Counted from the stretch's first letter, positions 26,524 to 34,714 are shown. The stretch: DNA of 64,000 nucleotides from Ktedonospora formicarum (GCF_016587355.1 NZ_BNJF01000005.1:1-64000); one strand, 5' to 3'. Notes: generated by a model not told the origin, from the sequence alone. Program-made: numbers and translations.

Positions 26524-26916
26524 TCATCCCTGCTTGATGGCCACAGAGACCAGCACCTCGTGTGATCCGGTCAGACCCTGCTCGATGAACTGCTTGCGTA
26601 GAGCCTCGGCCTGCCTCCGGGCCTCCCCGACGAGGCCGTTTGCTTCGGTGGTTTCGACCTTGGCGGGCGTCTTAACGGTGATGTTGAAGGTGACGTTCTG
26701 CTCTGCCCCCGTGAACGATGTCTCGTTGATCTTGACGCGGACGGCGACGCGTGCGTTGTTCACCCTCATCTTTTCCTGACTGCCCGCTCCACGGTTGGCC
26801 TGAAACAGGTCAAAGGCGGACTCCTGGGCGGCGGCCTCAGCGGCCTCATTGAACGCATCCTTGTATCCCATGTTCAGGTGACGCGTGTCGCTGCCCAGGA
26901 AGGGCATTCCAGACAT
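26524..26916 (-). CDS. Cassette 1 protein, unknown function
   Basis: 130 residues from the ATG at 26916, fixed by the ribosome-binding site CGGAGAGGAA found at the same place in all three cassettes (the Met seven codons upstream is inside that site). An N-terminal Ala/Glu-rich helix (YKDAFNEAAEAAAQESAFDLF) is followed by strands with ARVAVRVKINET and VTFNITVKTP, a helix (VGEARRQAEALRKQFIEQG) and the final strand HEVLVSVAIKQG. The order and the helix-plus-last-strand resemble cassette 3 (TKARGHAEAMRKMI, VRVIVELTTKN), indicating distant paralogy. No signal peptide or membrane segment. No family was recognised. GC content is higher than in the flanks. Confidence 0.65.
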   Translation of the reverse strand: MSGMPFLGSDTRHLNMGYKDAFNEAAEAAAQESAFDLFQANRGAGSQEKMRVNNARVAVRVKINETSFTGAEQNVTFNITVKTPAKVETTEANGLVGEARRQAEALRKQFIEQGLTGSHEVLVSVAIKQG

Positions 26917-27219
26917 GGCGGTTCCTCTCCGCTCCACCGTAAGGGAGGAGCAAGACGAGATCTTATAGAACAGGAAACCGAGACGGAGGTGCGTGTCCGG
27001 TCTCCGGAAAGCAACTCACAGTATGAGTCGCTATCGAGTGATCGGTGTACCTTCGATCCTGCAAGCACTCTCTCACTCATGCAAACTGCCACGCCCCCAG
27101 GAGCTCAGCCAGTGCAGCGAGCGAGCGCGCGAAGGGCTAGCTACAGACAATTGGAGGATGCAGGTGCATCAGCGAATGCTATTAGAAGTGAGTATAACAG
27201 GCATGAAGGGAAAAGCCAA
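26917..27219 (-). promoter_or_regulatory. Cassette 1 promoter and conserved leader
   Basis: Minus-strand promoter TTGGCT (27219-27214), 17 bp, TATACT (27196-27191). The leader to 26916 is about 270 nt. Conserved blocks lie at about 26988-27060 and 27077-27130, matching cassettes 2 and 3. Short frames inside it are interrupted in other copies, so it is more likely an RNA leader than a gene. Confidence 0.65.
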
Positions 27220-27277
27220 GAGGAAGAGGGGGAAGAATTGAAAGAAATAGCGCCTGGAATGAGGGCAGAAAAGCGTG

Positions 27278-27315
27278 GGCCAGGAGGCCGCCTCCGTAGA
27301 GGCGACCTCCTGGCC
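27278..27315 (-). terminator. Terminator of cassette 2
   Basis: GGCCAGGAGG at 27278-27287 pairs with 27306-27315, enclosing the shared core GCCTCCGTAGAGGC. One of the strongest hairpins in the window. Confidence 0.75.
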
Positions 27316-27356
27316 TTGTGCTGAGAGTGCTTCCGCCGGTCTGGCGGGGTTTCGCG

Positions 27357-27746
27357 TCAGCTCACGACGGGGGCCACGACGAGCCGGGTCCACTGCCACC
27401 CGCTGGCGCCGTTCGTGATCGCTTCCTGGCGCAGCTCCTTGACCAGCGTCGCGATCGAGACGCCGCGCTCGGGCATGAACGCGTTCTTGACCGCGGTGTA
27501 GTCGCTCACCGAGACCTCCTGGAACGTCGCGGGGCGCTCGTACTTCTTGTTGCCACGCAGGAAGAGCGTAACCGTGACCTCCACGGTCCGCACCGGCGGC
27601 TGACCGTTGCCGCTCCAGGGGTACGCCCTGCTGATTTCGTACGCGGCCTCATGCACGGCGGTGTCGACGGACTCGTCGAGCGAGTCCTCGTTGTCGAGGT
27701 TGACCGTCGGGCTGTGGTCACCGGGACGGATGGTGCGTTCGGGCAT
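27357..27746 (-). CDS. Cassette 2 protein, unknown function
   Basis: 129 residues from the ATG at 27746 behind CGGAGAGGAAACACC; the longer open frame to 27953 runs through the conserved leader and is not believed. Acidic N-terminus with helix DESVDTAVHEAAYEISRAY, then strands RTVEVTVTLFLRGN and ATFQEVSVSDY, helix VSIATLVKELRQEAITNG and final strand WTRLVVAPVVS. The arrangement parallels cassettes 1 and 3, but sequence identity is low. Family unknown; probably cytoplasmic. Confidence 0.65.
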   Translation of the reverse strand: MPERTIRPGDHSPTVNLDNEDSLDESVDTAVHEAAYEISRAYPWSGNGQPPVRTVEVTVTLFLRGNKKYERPATFQEVSVSDYTAVKNAFMPERGVSIATLVKELRQEAITNGASGWQWTRLVVAPVVS

Positions 27747-28077
27747 GGTGTTTCCTCTCCGCTCCCCATAAGGAGCTGGCAGGGATCTTGCAAGGATCTT
27801 GCGGGATAGGAAAACCAGGACAGATGGTGCGTGTCCGGTCTCCTGATGGGTACTCACAGCGTAAGCCACCATCGAGGGGAACGGCATAGACCTTCGATCC
27901 TGCCTGTACAACGTGCAAGCGCTCTCTATTCTCATGCAAACTGCCTCATCCACAGGAGCTCAGCTAGTGCAGCGAACGAGCGCGCGAAGAGGTGAGCTAC
28001 AAACTTGTGGAAAGATGCAGGTATATGAGTGTTGTTAAATCGGGAATAAGTATAACAGGTGGAAGGAACGAAACCAA
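27747..28077 (-). promoter_or_regulatory. Cassette 2 promoter and conserved leader
   Basis: TTGGTT (28077-28072), 17 bp, TATACT (28054-28049) on the minus strand; leader about 300 nt. Block 27826-27900 matches 28799-28880 almost base for base, and block 27933-27988 matches 28910-28963. Confidence 0.7.
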
Positions 28078-28149
28078 GGAGGATAGAGGGAAGGTTTGGA
28101 AATTGGGTCTCTCCTACGTGCCCGGCGAGGGAAAGAGAAGGAGAAGAAA

Positions 28150-28204
28150 GCGCGGGGCCGAGAAGCTCGCCTCCGTAGAGGCGGCCTCCCCGGCCCTTGT
28201 GCTG
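28150..28204 (-). terminator. Terminator of cassette 3
   Basis: GCGCGGGGCCG/CGGCCC outer stem with core GCCTCCGTAGAGGC. Very similar to the cassette 1 terminator and about 24 bp past the stop. Confidence 0.7.
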
Positions 28205-28227
28205 AGAGCGCTGTTGTCGTTCGTTGC

Positions 28228-28713
28228 TCAGTTCTTCGTCGTCAGTTCGACGATGACGCGCACGGGCTGCTCACCCGGCACCTCCACCGGCTTGTCCTGC
28301 ACCTTCGACTTCGCGAGGTCCGCCGCCTGCTGGCCCAGGATCATCTTGCGCATGGCCTCGGCGTGCCCCCGCGCCTTCGTGAGGAGGTCGTTGGCAACCG
28401 CGTTCCCAGGGTTGAGGGGTTCGCTGTAGGTGATCCTCGCCTGGACGCGCTCCGGCTGCGACGTCCTGCGACTCACCTTCAGCGAGCCGCTGCCCATCGA
28501 CAGCCTGACGACAAAGGTGCCGTTGAACTGCTTCTGGGTCGCGCGGGCCGAGGGCATGATGCGCTTGGGGACATTGGGCTGCTCGTCGTCACTGGCGACC
28601 TCGATGAGGGCCGCATCCATGGCCCGCTTCACGAGGTCGTCGAGGGCGCTGGCGAGCTTGACGGACGCCTCGTCCGTCTTCGCCTCACCCGTATAGGTCT
28701 TCGGCTCGGACAT
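28228..28713 (-). CDS. Cassette 3 protein, unknown function
   Basis: 161 residues. The second of two adjacent ATGs (28713) lines up with the other cassettes behind CGGAGAGGAAACATG. N-terminal helix ASVKLASALDDLVKRAMDAAL, a linker with QPNVPKRIMPSARAT, strands TFVVRLSMGSGSLKVSRR and VQARITYSE, helix LTKARGHAEAMRKMILGQQA and final strand QPVRVIVELTTKN. The last 90 residues look like cassette 1's. No catalytic motif is visible. Confidence 0.65.
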   Translation of the reverse strand: MSEPKTYTGEAKTDEASVKLASALDDLVKRAMDAALIEVASDDEQPNVPKRIMPSARATQKQFNGTFVVRLSMGSGSLKVSRRTSQPERVQARITYSEPLNPGNAVANDLLTKARGHAEAMRKMILGQQAADLAKSKVQDKPVEVPGEQPVRVIVELTTKN

Positions 28714-29051
28714 CATGTTTCCTCTCCGCACCTTCCCTTATGAGAAAGGCGCTGCTGAGATCTTACTGGGATCTTGCGGGTTTGGAAACCAGGACGGATG
28801 GTGCGTGTCCGGCCTCCTGAAGGCAACTCACAGCGTAAGTTACCATCGAGGGGAACGGTATTCAACCTTCGATCCTGTCAGCATGACGTACAAAGTGCTC
28901 TCACACTCATGCAAGCAGCCTCATCCACAGGAGCTTGACCAGTGCAGCGAACGAGCGCGCGAAAGGCCAGGCTACAAACCAGCGGGAGGATGCAGAGACA
29001 TCAGTGGATACTATTAGGAGTAAGTATAGCAGATGTGGAGACATAGGCCAA
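28714..29051 (-). promoter_or_regulatory. Cassette 3 promoter and conserved leader
   Basis: TTGGCC (29051-29046), 17 bp, TATACT (29028-29023); leader about 310 nt. In the region homologous to the open leader frame of cassette 2, a TGA interrupts translation, which argues that the leader acts as RNA. Confidence 0.7.
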
Positions 29052-29283
29052 GGGGAAGATAGGGAAGAGGGGTACGTTATGTTTTTACAAAAGAGTCTCA
29101 CCTCTGCGAAAATGCGTTCATTCTCAAGAGGGGAAGGAACACAGATGTCAGTAGGAGCAAAGAAGCGTTATCTTGCTTCCATAACGATGGTCTCACCCTG
29201 CTCGTTACTTCTCCCTTGAGCAAGCCGCTCAGAGGGTTCGCCAGCAGTATCTTCTCAGGTCTGAGAGAACCTCATCGGGAGTA

Positions 29284-29455
29284 GGATGCTCAGGGTACAG
29301 CTAGAATTTTTGCTTTGAGCTTGTCCTGGGCAATGGCAAGAGGTTTGATGAGAAAGAACCACGCATGATCGGAAAGAAGGAGAACTTTTTGTGTCGGAAG
29401 GTCTGTTCGCACATAGCGTCCCTTGGCTTCAGAGGAAAAGTGGGACGAGCCCAGG
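29284..29455 (-). pseudogene. Short coding remnant, unrecognised
   Basis: The minus strand reads SSEAKGRYVRTDLPTQKV, LLLSDHAWFFLIKPLA and IAQDKLKAKILAVP, then stops, with an upstream stop about 56 codons earlier. Composition is protein-like, but no start or family was found. Probably the end of a lost gene. Confidence 0.35.
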
Positions 29456-29505
29456 ATGACCCCGGAACTTTAGTGAGGAGAACGCACACAGAGCGGGGGT
29501 GAGCC

Positions 29506-29546
29506 GGTCGGGCCGTTCAGCACGTATGCTGACGGCCCAACCGACC
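29506..29546 (-). terminator. Hairpin after the LW-repeat gene
   Basis: GGTCGG, GCCGT and CAG (29506-29520) pair with CTGACGGCCCAACCGACC (29529-29546) with two small bulges. It lies about 70 bp past the stop at 29615. Confidence 0.55.
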
Positions 29547-29614
29547 CTCCCACACGAAGGCAAGAGAACACCTTCTGAGTTTGACGTCCCTCTCGGATCA
29601 GGTCAGGAGGCGCG

Positions 29615-30271
29615 TCACCCCCAACCCAGCCGCCTGCGCTCTGCCGTGAGAAGCCTCTTCTCCAGATCGGAGCGCGCCTGGGGCGGGAGGGCTGCGTGGA
29701 GCGCGAGTTTCTGCGCGTCCGTGAGATAGTCCCACAGCTTGCGCTGCTCCTTCGAGAGAGCGTTCCTCATGGACCCTTCGCTGGCGAGGGCGTACCACAG
29801 CCTGCGCTGCTCGTCGTCCGGGAAGAGCGCCCACAGCTGCTTGAACTCCGGCTCCAGGGTTGCGTACCACAACAGGGCACACATCCTCTGGTCCATATTT
29901 GCCGCGAAGAGCTCGTGCCTCTGCTCGGCCGTGAGGCTGGCCCACAGGTCGCGCTGCTCGTTCGAGAGGGAGCGCTGAGAGCGGTCTCCACCGAGATCGC
30001 TCCACCAGAAGGGCCGCTCGTCCGGCTCCAGAGAAGTCCACAGCGTGAGACGCTCGTCTTTGCTGAGGGCCTTCCAGAGCTCGCTCCTCTCTCGGACTGG
30101 GGTCACCTCCCAGAGCCAGCGCTGGTTCTCCTGCGGAAGCATTTTCATCAGAGCACCTCGCTCGGCTTGTGAGAAGCCGCGCAGGAGGTCGCACCGCTCC
30201 TCTACGGAGAGAAGTAGCCATATGCGGCGCTTCTCATCCTTCGGGAGCCTCCTCCACTCGCTGGAATTCAT
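29615..30271 (-). CDS. LW-repeat protein (about nine ~20-residue units), unknown function
   Basis: 218 residues. ATG 30271 is chosen for GGAGATCGG upstream; a frame extends further to 30358 without a signal. Almost the whole protein consists of units of 18-22 residues with the pattern L-(S/T)-x-(D/E)-(E/Q)-R-x-x-L-W-x-x-L. Examples are LPKDEKRRIWLLLSVEERC, LSKDERLTLWTSLEPDERP, LSNEQRDLWASLTAEQRHE, FPDDEQRRLWYALASE and LSKEQRKLWDYLTDAQKLA. This predicts a helical solenoid or helical-hairpin array, with Trp at the packing position. No enzyme motif and no signal peptide. A role in protein binding is only inferred. GC-rich like the cassette genes. Confidence 0.65.
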   Translation of the reverse strand: MNSSEWRRLPKDEKRRIWLLLSVEERCDLLRGFSQAERGALMKMLPQENQRWLWEVTPVRERSELWKALSKDERLTLWTSLEPDERPFWWSDLGGDRSQRSLSNEQRDLWASLTAEQRHELFAANMDQRMCALLWYATLEPEFKQLWALFPDDEQRRLWYALASEGSMRNALSKEQRKLWDYLTDAQKLALHAALPPQARSDLEKRLLTAERRRLGWG

Positions 30272-30860
30272 TCCGATCTCCAATCGGAGCCGTTTCGGGT
30301 AGGTGCTTGCGCTTGTGCGTTGTCTCCTCATCTCGCGAGAAACGCAGCGGTGGGGCAACAGTGGCTAACCCTCGCGCGAAGTTCGCATGATGCCTGTCTG
30401 TGGAGCATCACTTGGGATGATCTCCAGGCCGGGTTACCAGGGACTTCTCCTTTACGAGAGTAGGTGGAACCGGCCCGCTCTCGGCGGCAGGGTGAGACGA
30501 AACCGAGAACTGCTTGCGTTGCTCTTAGTATATCCAATTTTCCCTCCTCTAAACAGTGGTATTCTTCCCTCTATAGCCCCGATTGCGTGTGAGAAACGGT
30601 AAATCCTACCTAAGGCAATGGATATCCATGCGCAAAAACCTTAGCGCACCCATTGCTCACGGGTACGCCACAACTTTTTGCACACAGACACCCATCTTAA
30701 AGCGTTGCTTGAAAAAGAGAGACACATGTAGGATATCGAAAAGGTGAGGAGGGAAGAAGAGAGCAGGCTTATGTCAGCCTGCTCTCGGAGCCTTCTTGGA
30801 CACGCTCTAATGAAGCCGCCGTAGTTTTGTGTATAAGAGGATCGTAATCATAAAGACGTG
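30272..30860. other. Gene-free gap between accessory and core regions
   Basis: Upstream region of the LW-repeat gene (TATACT near 30535 on the minus strand). A perfect 11-bp hairpin lies at 30759-30786. No supported gene. Confidence 0.45.
30759..30786. repeat. Perfect 11-bp-stem hairpin
   Basis: GAGAGCAGGCT (30759-30769) pairs with 30776-30786 across TATGTC; flanking GAAG/CTTC can extend it. It may terminate transcription arriving from the YkgJ gene on the minus strand. Confidence 0.55.
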
Positions 30861-31118
30861 CTATGCTGGGTTGGTTGCTCGCTCAAGTTGAATAAGATAG
30901 TGAAGAGCTTCTTCGCGGGAATGTCCACACATCTCCTGAGAGGCGCGAAGAAGACGGCAAACCGGCGGGCGGTCAGGGTGACCAAAAAGCTTGCAACGGT
31001 TATCGTCTGTAAGCTGGATACAACGCACCCCAGCTGGCTTTCCATCTGGCATACCAGGAATTGGTGAACTGATTGATGGTGCGATACAGCAGGCACCACA
31101 ACCAACACGACAGTTCAT
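30861..31118 (-). CDS. YkgJ-family cysteine-cluster protein
   Basis: 85 residues. CRVGCGACC near the N-terminus, then GVRCIQLTDDNRCKLFG and PPVCRLLRA, give the CxxGCGxCC...C...C...C spacing of the YkgJ/CxxCxxCC family, thought to bind zinc or an Fe-S cluster. Short for the family but with the complete Cys set. It lies 57 bp behind the endonuclease/phosphatase-fold gene on the same strand, probably in one operon. Function unknown. Confidence 0.8.
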   Translation of the reverse strand: MNCRVGCGACCIAPSISSPIPGMPDGKPAGVRCIQLTDDNRCKLFGHPDRPPVCRLLRASQEMCGHSREEALHYLIQLERATNPA

Positions 31119-31175
31119 AAGATTCGCTCATCTTTCAATTGGTAGTCTATTTACAAAATTACGAGGTGAAGAAGA

Positions 31176-31991
31176 TTATTCCAGCAATATTTCGCTGATA
31201 ACAGGGTAATGATCGCTGGGATAGAGAGGTGGTTTGGCATCACGCACTATTTCAGATAACCTAACTTGTAACAACTCCTGCTTATCTCGCAAAAGTATCC
31301 AGTCGATGCGCTGCTCCCAGCCCTTACCCTCCTCCTTTGATACAAGCGAACATCCAAAATCATGGAAAGTAGGTGCATTCAGATTATCGCTTTTCCCTGC
31401 CGCCAAATAGGTATCTACAAATCCATGCTCTTGGAAAAGTCGATAGACAAAGGAATTCGGGCTACAATTGAAATCTCCAGTTACGACTATTGGAAGGCGA
31501 CTTTCCGGCATTGAGGTCAATCGTTGAAGGATAAGTTGCACTCCTCCCCTTCGTGCCCGTTCACTGACATGATCGAGATGGGTATTATAGTGGAGAAGCT
31601 CTTTCTCGCTTTCAACTACACGGAAATGCGCCCAGTTTGCTACTCGGATACATGCAGCATCCCATCCCTTTGCGAAAGTCTGTGGCATCTCGCTAAGCCA
31701 GAAACTTCCCGCTTTAAGCAATGTGAGTCGCGCTGGCTTCCAGAATATCGCAACATACTCATATGGCTCGCTGTCCGCAGCCCTGAGCCCTAGTAGGCTC
31801 TCATATTCAGTCAGGTGATGCTGGTACATGTTGAGATTCTCAAGTTGTAGTTCCTGAAAACCAATGAGATCAGGATCACAGGATCGAATAGTTTCAATAT
31901 TCAAGAGAGCGCGCTGCTCCCAAATATTTAGGCCATCTTGCTGATGATGAGCACCGCGTATATTGAAGCTCATAATACGGAGAGTATGCAA
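31176..31991 (-). CDS. Endonuclease/exonuclease/phosphatase-family hydrolase
   Basis: 271 residues. N-terminal MSFNIRGA (metal-site Asn), IGFQELQ (metal-site Glu), YNTHLDHVSERARRGGVQLI (catalytic His), VVTGDFNCSPNS (Asp/Asn) and the terminal PLYPSDHYPVIS (catalytic His). These mark a divalent-metal phosphodiesterase/phosphatase of the DNase I fold. No signal peptide. Substrate unknown; sugar-phosphate, lipid or nucleic acid are all possible. GGAGGAAC precedes the ATG. It is divergent from the LacI gene. Confidence 0.88.
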   Translation of the reverse strand: MHTLRIMSFNIRGAHHQQDGLNIWEQRALLNIETIRSCDPDLIGFQELQLENLNMYQHHLTEYESLLGLRAADSEPYEYVAIFWKPARLTLLKAGSFWLSEMPQTFAKGWDAACIRVANWAHFRVVESEKELLHYNTHLDHVSERARRGGVQLILQRLTSMPESRLPIVVTGDFNCSPNSFVYRLFQEHGFVDTYLAAGKSDNLNAPTFHDFGCSLVSKEEGKGWEQRIDWILLRDKQELLQVRLSEIVRDAKPPLYPSDHYPVISEILLE

Positions 31992-32118
31992 GGTTGTTCC
32001 TCCTGGCTAATTCTCTGAATGATGATGTTTCAATCTTAAGACAGTCCTTTTATGATACCTTACCAGGCACATGATGTACACATTACGCGTGATTTGATAA
32101 AGGCTAGCCGCTCCTACA

Positions 32119-32147
32119 TTGACATATACTCATAAATATGCTACGGT
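32119..32147 (+). promoter_or_regulatory. Promoter of the arabinose regulator operon
   Basis: TTGACA (32119-32124), 17 bp, TACGGT (32142-32147). Confidence 0.6.
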
Positions 32148-32151
32148 TAAA

Positions 32152-32163
32152 GCGAACGTTCGC
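32152..32163. promoter_or_regulatory. Palindromic operator just after the lacI-type promoter
   Basis: GCGAACGTTCGC, a perfect 12-bp palindrome at about +1 of the promoter at 32119. LacI-family proteins typically bind such CG-centred sites, so autoregulation is likely. Confidence 0.55.
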
Positions 32164-32182
32164 CTAGTAGGAGATAGTTCAG

Positions 32183-33202
32183 ATGCCTCCCGTCTCTATC
32201 AAAGATATTGCCGCGCGTGCGGGTGTCAGTTTCCAGACAGTGAGCAAAGTCCTGAAGGGCAAAGGCTCAGTTTCGCCCGAAACCAGAGCCTGGATTCTCG
32301 AAGTAGCTGAACAACTTGGCTATGTGCCAAATGCGTTGGCACGGAGCCTTGTCAGTCAACGAACTGGGACTATTGGCATCGTCGCTAGCGACTTCAGCGA
32401 CTATGTGTTGGCTCAATTCGTGGTTGGAGCCGAGCGAGAAGCCCGCCGCCAGGGACAATGCGTCATTGTGGGAAGCGTGGATCGCGAAGGATCTGATAGC
32501 GAACGATACCTACGTCTCTTGATGGAGCGGCGGGTGGACGGTATTTTACTCGCTGCGCCACAGCTAGAACAGAACATTCAAATAGGAACCATGTTGAATG
32601 GCAAGCTCCCTGTGGTGAGCCTTTTTCGCATCCCAGGGGTAAGCCTCGTACGAGTTGGCTCCAATCACCTGGAAACAGGCCTTATCGCGACTCAGCATCT
32701 CCTGGAACTTGGCCATCGTCGCATTGGTACGATCACAGGTCCGCAGGAACGCCGTGCTACTCAGAGTCGCTTGCGTGGCTATCAAAAAGCCTTGCAAGAC
32801 GCGGACATCACGTATGATACAGACCTTGTCGAAGAGGCCAACTGGGAGGCAGAAGGTGGCTATGAAGCGACCCTACGCCTGCTCAAACGCGTTCCGACTA
32901 TCACTGCTATTTTCGCGCAGAACGACATGATGGCTATTGGCGTACTCAGCGCCTTGCACGACCAGGGGCTACATGTTCCCAATGACTGCGCCGTTGTCGG
33001 GTGTGACGACATTCCTATCGCAGCCCATACTATTCCAACTTTGACAAGCGTCCACATTCCCCTCTATGAAACAGGCGAAGCCGCCATGAGTTTACTTCTT
33101 AATCATATTGAAAACCAGGCAACGGAGCCTCAACGCGTTCTATTGCCCATACATCTCATAAAACGTGCTTCATCTGGTCGTCACGTAGTTCAAACAGCAT
33201 AA
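32183..33202 (+). CDS. LacI-family transcriptional regulator of arabinoside use
   Basis: 339 residues. N-terminal LacI helix-turn-helix with hinge (VSIKDIAARAGVSFQTVSKVL, LEVAEQLGYVPNALARSL), then the periplasmic-binding-protein-like sensor (TGTIGIVASDFSDY to VGCDDIPIAAH, the usual effector-pocket region). It is followed 30 bp later by the GH51 gene, with the transporter genes beyond, so it most likely represses this cluster and responds to arabinose or arabino-oligosaccharides. Start ATG 32183 follows TAGGAG. Confidence 0.9.
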   Translation: MPPVSIKDIAARAGVSFQTVSKVLKGKGSVSPETRAWILEVAEQLGYVPNALARSLVSQRTGTIGIVASDFSDYVLAQFVVGAEREARRQGQCVIVGSVDREGSDSERYLRLLMERRVDGILLAAPQLEQNIQIGTMLNGKLPVVSLFRIPGVSLVRVGSNHLETGLIATQHLLELGHRRIGTITGPQERRATQSRLRGYQKALQDADITYDTDLVEEANWEAEGGYEATLRLLKRVPTITAIFAQNDMMAIGVLSALHDQGLHVPNDCAVVGCDDIPIAAHTIPTLTSVHIPLYETGEAAMSLLLNHIENQATEPQRVLLPIHLIKRASSGRHVVQTA

Positions 33203-33232
33203 CTCCCATCCCCAGATGGAAGGAGAATCTCT

Positions 33233-34714
33233 GTGTCCAAAATCAAGATTGACCTTGAACGGAAAATTGGCAATGTAGATCGTCGCATCTATAGCGGCTT
33301 CATCGAACATCTCGGTCGCTGTATTTATGGTGGCATCTATGAGGAGAACTCGCCACTCAGCGATGAGCATGGCTTTCGCAAAGATGTCATGGACGCCGTT
33401 CGCCCTCTACGCATGCCCCTGCTACGCTGGCCTGGTGGCAACTTCGTAAGCGGCTATCATTGGACAGATGGTATCGGCCCCAAAGAGGAGCGTCCGCGCC
33501 GCATTGAACTAGCCTGGCACACAGAAGAATCAAACCGTTTTGGCATTGACGAATTTATTGAGTATTGCCGTACCATTGGAACGGAACCATACATTTGCGT
33601 CAACATGGGTACAGGAACGCTCGATGAAGCTCAGGCTTGGGTAGAATACTGCAATGGTACAGGCAATACCTACTGGGCAAATTTGCGCCGCCAGAATGGG
33701 CATGAAGAGCCATATAATGTCGTGTACTGGGGGCTTGGTAACGAGATGTATGGTCGCTGGCAGATAGGTATGCTTAGCGCCGAAGACTATGTGAAGAAGG
33801 CCATCGAGTTCGCTAAAGTTATGCAATGGACCGACCCCAATATTCAATTCATTAGTTGCGGCCTCAATGGCTGGTCGGATTGGGATCGTATCGTTCTGGA
33901 AGGGCTCGCCTCCTTCGTGCGTTACCATAGCATCCATATCTATACTGGCAGCGAAGACTATTACAGCAATGTCTTCTCCGCGCACCAGGCCGAGCGTGCC
34001 CTGCGTAATAGCCAGGCCATGATTGATATTGTTCGCTACGAGCAAAACATTGAGCATCCTATTCATATCGCCTACGACGAATGGAATATCTGGTACAGAA
34101 TGCGCGAGGCCGATACTCGTCTGGAAGAGAAATACAGCCTGGCCGACGCTCTGGCTGTCGCGAGTTATCTCAACAGCTTCATACGCCACTGTAACACGGT
34201 CAAGATCGCGAACCTCGCCCAACTCGTCAACGTTATCGCGCCTATTTTTACCAACGAGCAAGGGTTATTTCTCCAGACGATTTACCATCCACTACGTCTG
34301 TTCAGTGAGCATATGCTAGAAACGGCCCTGGATGTCTTTGTCGATAGTGAGACCTACACGCTGTCACCTGAGCAAGAGGTATCCCCTTGGCCTCATAGGG
34401 TTGGGGACCTGGGGCCATTCAAGATGTTGGATGTAACGGTAACATGTGACACATCCGAGCGCGAACTTGCAATCGCAGTCGTGAACCGTGACCGCGATCA
34501 CGCACATACCGCGACTATTCAACTAACAGATCCCGCGACGCTGACTGGCGTTGTCGCTTATGAGGTCAATGGTAAGAGCCCGGAAGTTATCAATTCCTTT
34601 GAGCAACCTCATGCGGTTAATGTACAGGAACATCGCCTGGATCTAGAAGGACAGAATATCAACTACACTTTTGCACCCCATTCGTTTACTCTTTTACGCG
34701 CACGTCTCGCGTAA
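33233..34714 (+). CDS. abfA: Alpha-L-arabinofuranosidase, GH51
   Basis: 493 residues, GTG start behind AAGGAG. It removes terminal alpha-L-arabinofuranosyl groups from arabinan or arabinoxylan oligosaccharides by a retaining mechanism. The acid/base is E171 (WGLGNEMYG) and the nucleophile E283 (IAYDEWNIWY); RWPGGNFVSGYHW (65-77) is the GH51 substrate-site block. The C-terminal beta-sandwich starts at about 385. No signal peptide, so it is cytoplasmic and acts on sugars imported by the ABC transporter encoded next door. It shares a transcript with the LacI gene. Confidence 0.93.
   Translation: MSKIKIDLERKIGNVDRRIYSGFIEHLGRCIYGGIYEENSPLSDEHGFRKDVMDAVRPLRMPLLRWPGGNFVSGYHWTDGIGPKEERPRRIELAWHTEESNRFGIDEFIEYCRTIGTEPYICVNMGTGTLDEAQAWVEYCNGTGNTYWANLRRQNGHEEPYNVVYWGLGNEMYGRWQIGMLSAEDYVKKAIEFAKVMQWTDPNIQFISCGLNGWSDWDRIVLEGLASFVRYHSIHIYTGSEDYYSNVFSAHQAERALRNSQAMIDIVRYEQNIEHPIHIAYDEWNIWYRMREADTRLEEKYSLADALAVASYLNSFIRHCNTVKIANLAQLVNVIAPIFTNEQGLFLQTIYHPLRLFSEHMLETALDVFVDSETYTLSPEQEVSPWPHRVGDLGPFKMLDVTVTCDTSERELAIAVVNRDRDHAHTATIQLTDPATLTGVVAYEVNGKSPEVINSFEQPHAVNVQEHRLDLEGQNINYTFAPHSFTLLRARLA

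Noticed and set aside
27318..27809. 163-residue plus-strand ORF over cassette 2
   Set aside because: Antisense to the cassette 2 gene, Arg/Val-rich as expected for the complement of a GC-rich gene.
26874..27939. Leader peptides in the cassette leaders (e.g. frames with AGSKV and SGDRTRT at cassettes 1 and 2)
   Set aside because: Frames are similar in cassettes 1 and 2, but the corresponding frames in cassette 3 carry stops, and none has its own ribosome-binding site. RNA function is more likely.
28096..28743. 215-residue plus-strand ORF over cassette 3
   Set aside because: Antisense shadow of the cassette 3 gene.
29615..30221. 207-residue alternative frame over the LW-repeat gene
   Set aside because: Arg/Ala-rich low-complexity frame in the same strand; the repeat-bearing frame has regular periodicity and a ribosome-binding site.
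33530..34261. 243-residue minus-strand ORF
   Set aside because: Fully antisense to the GH51 gene, without a start signal.
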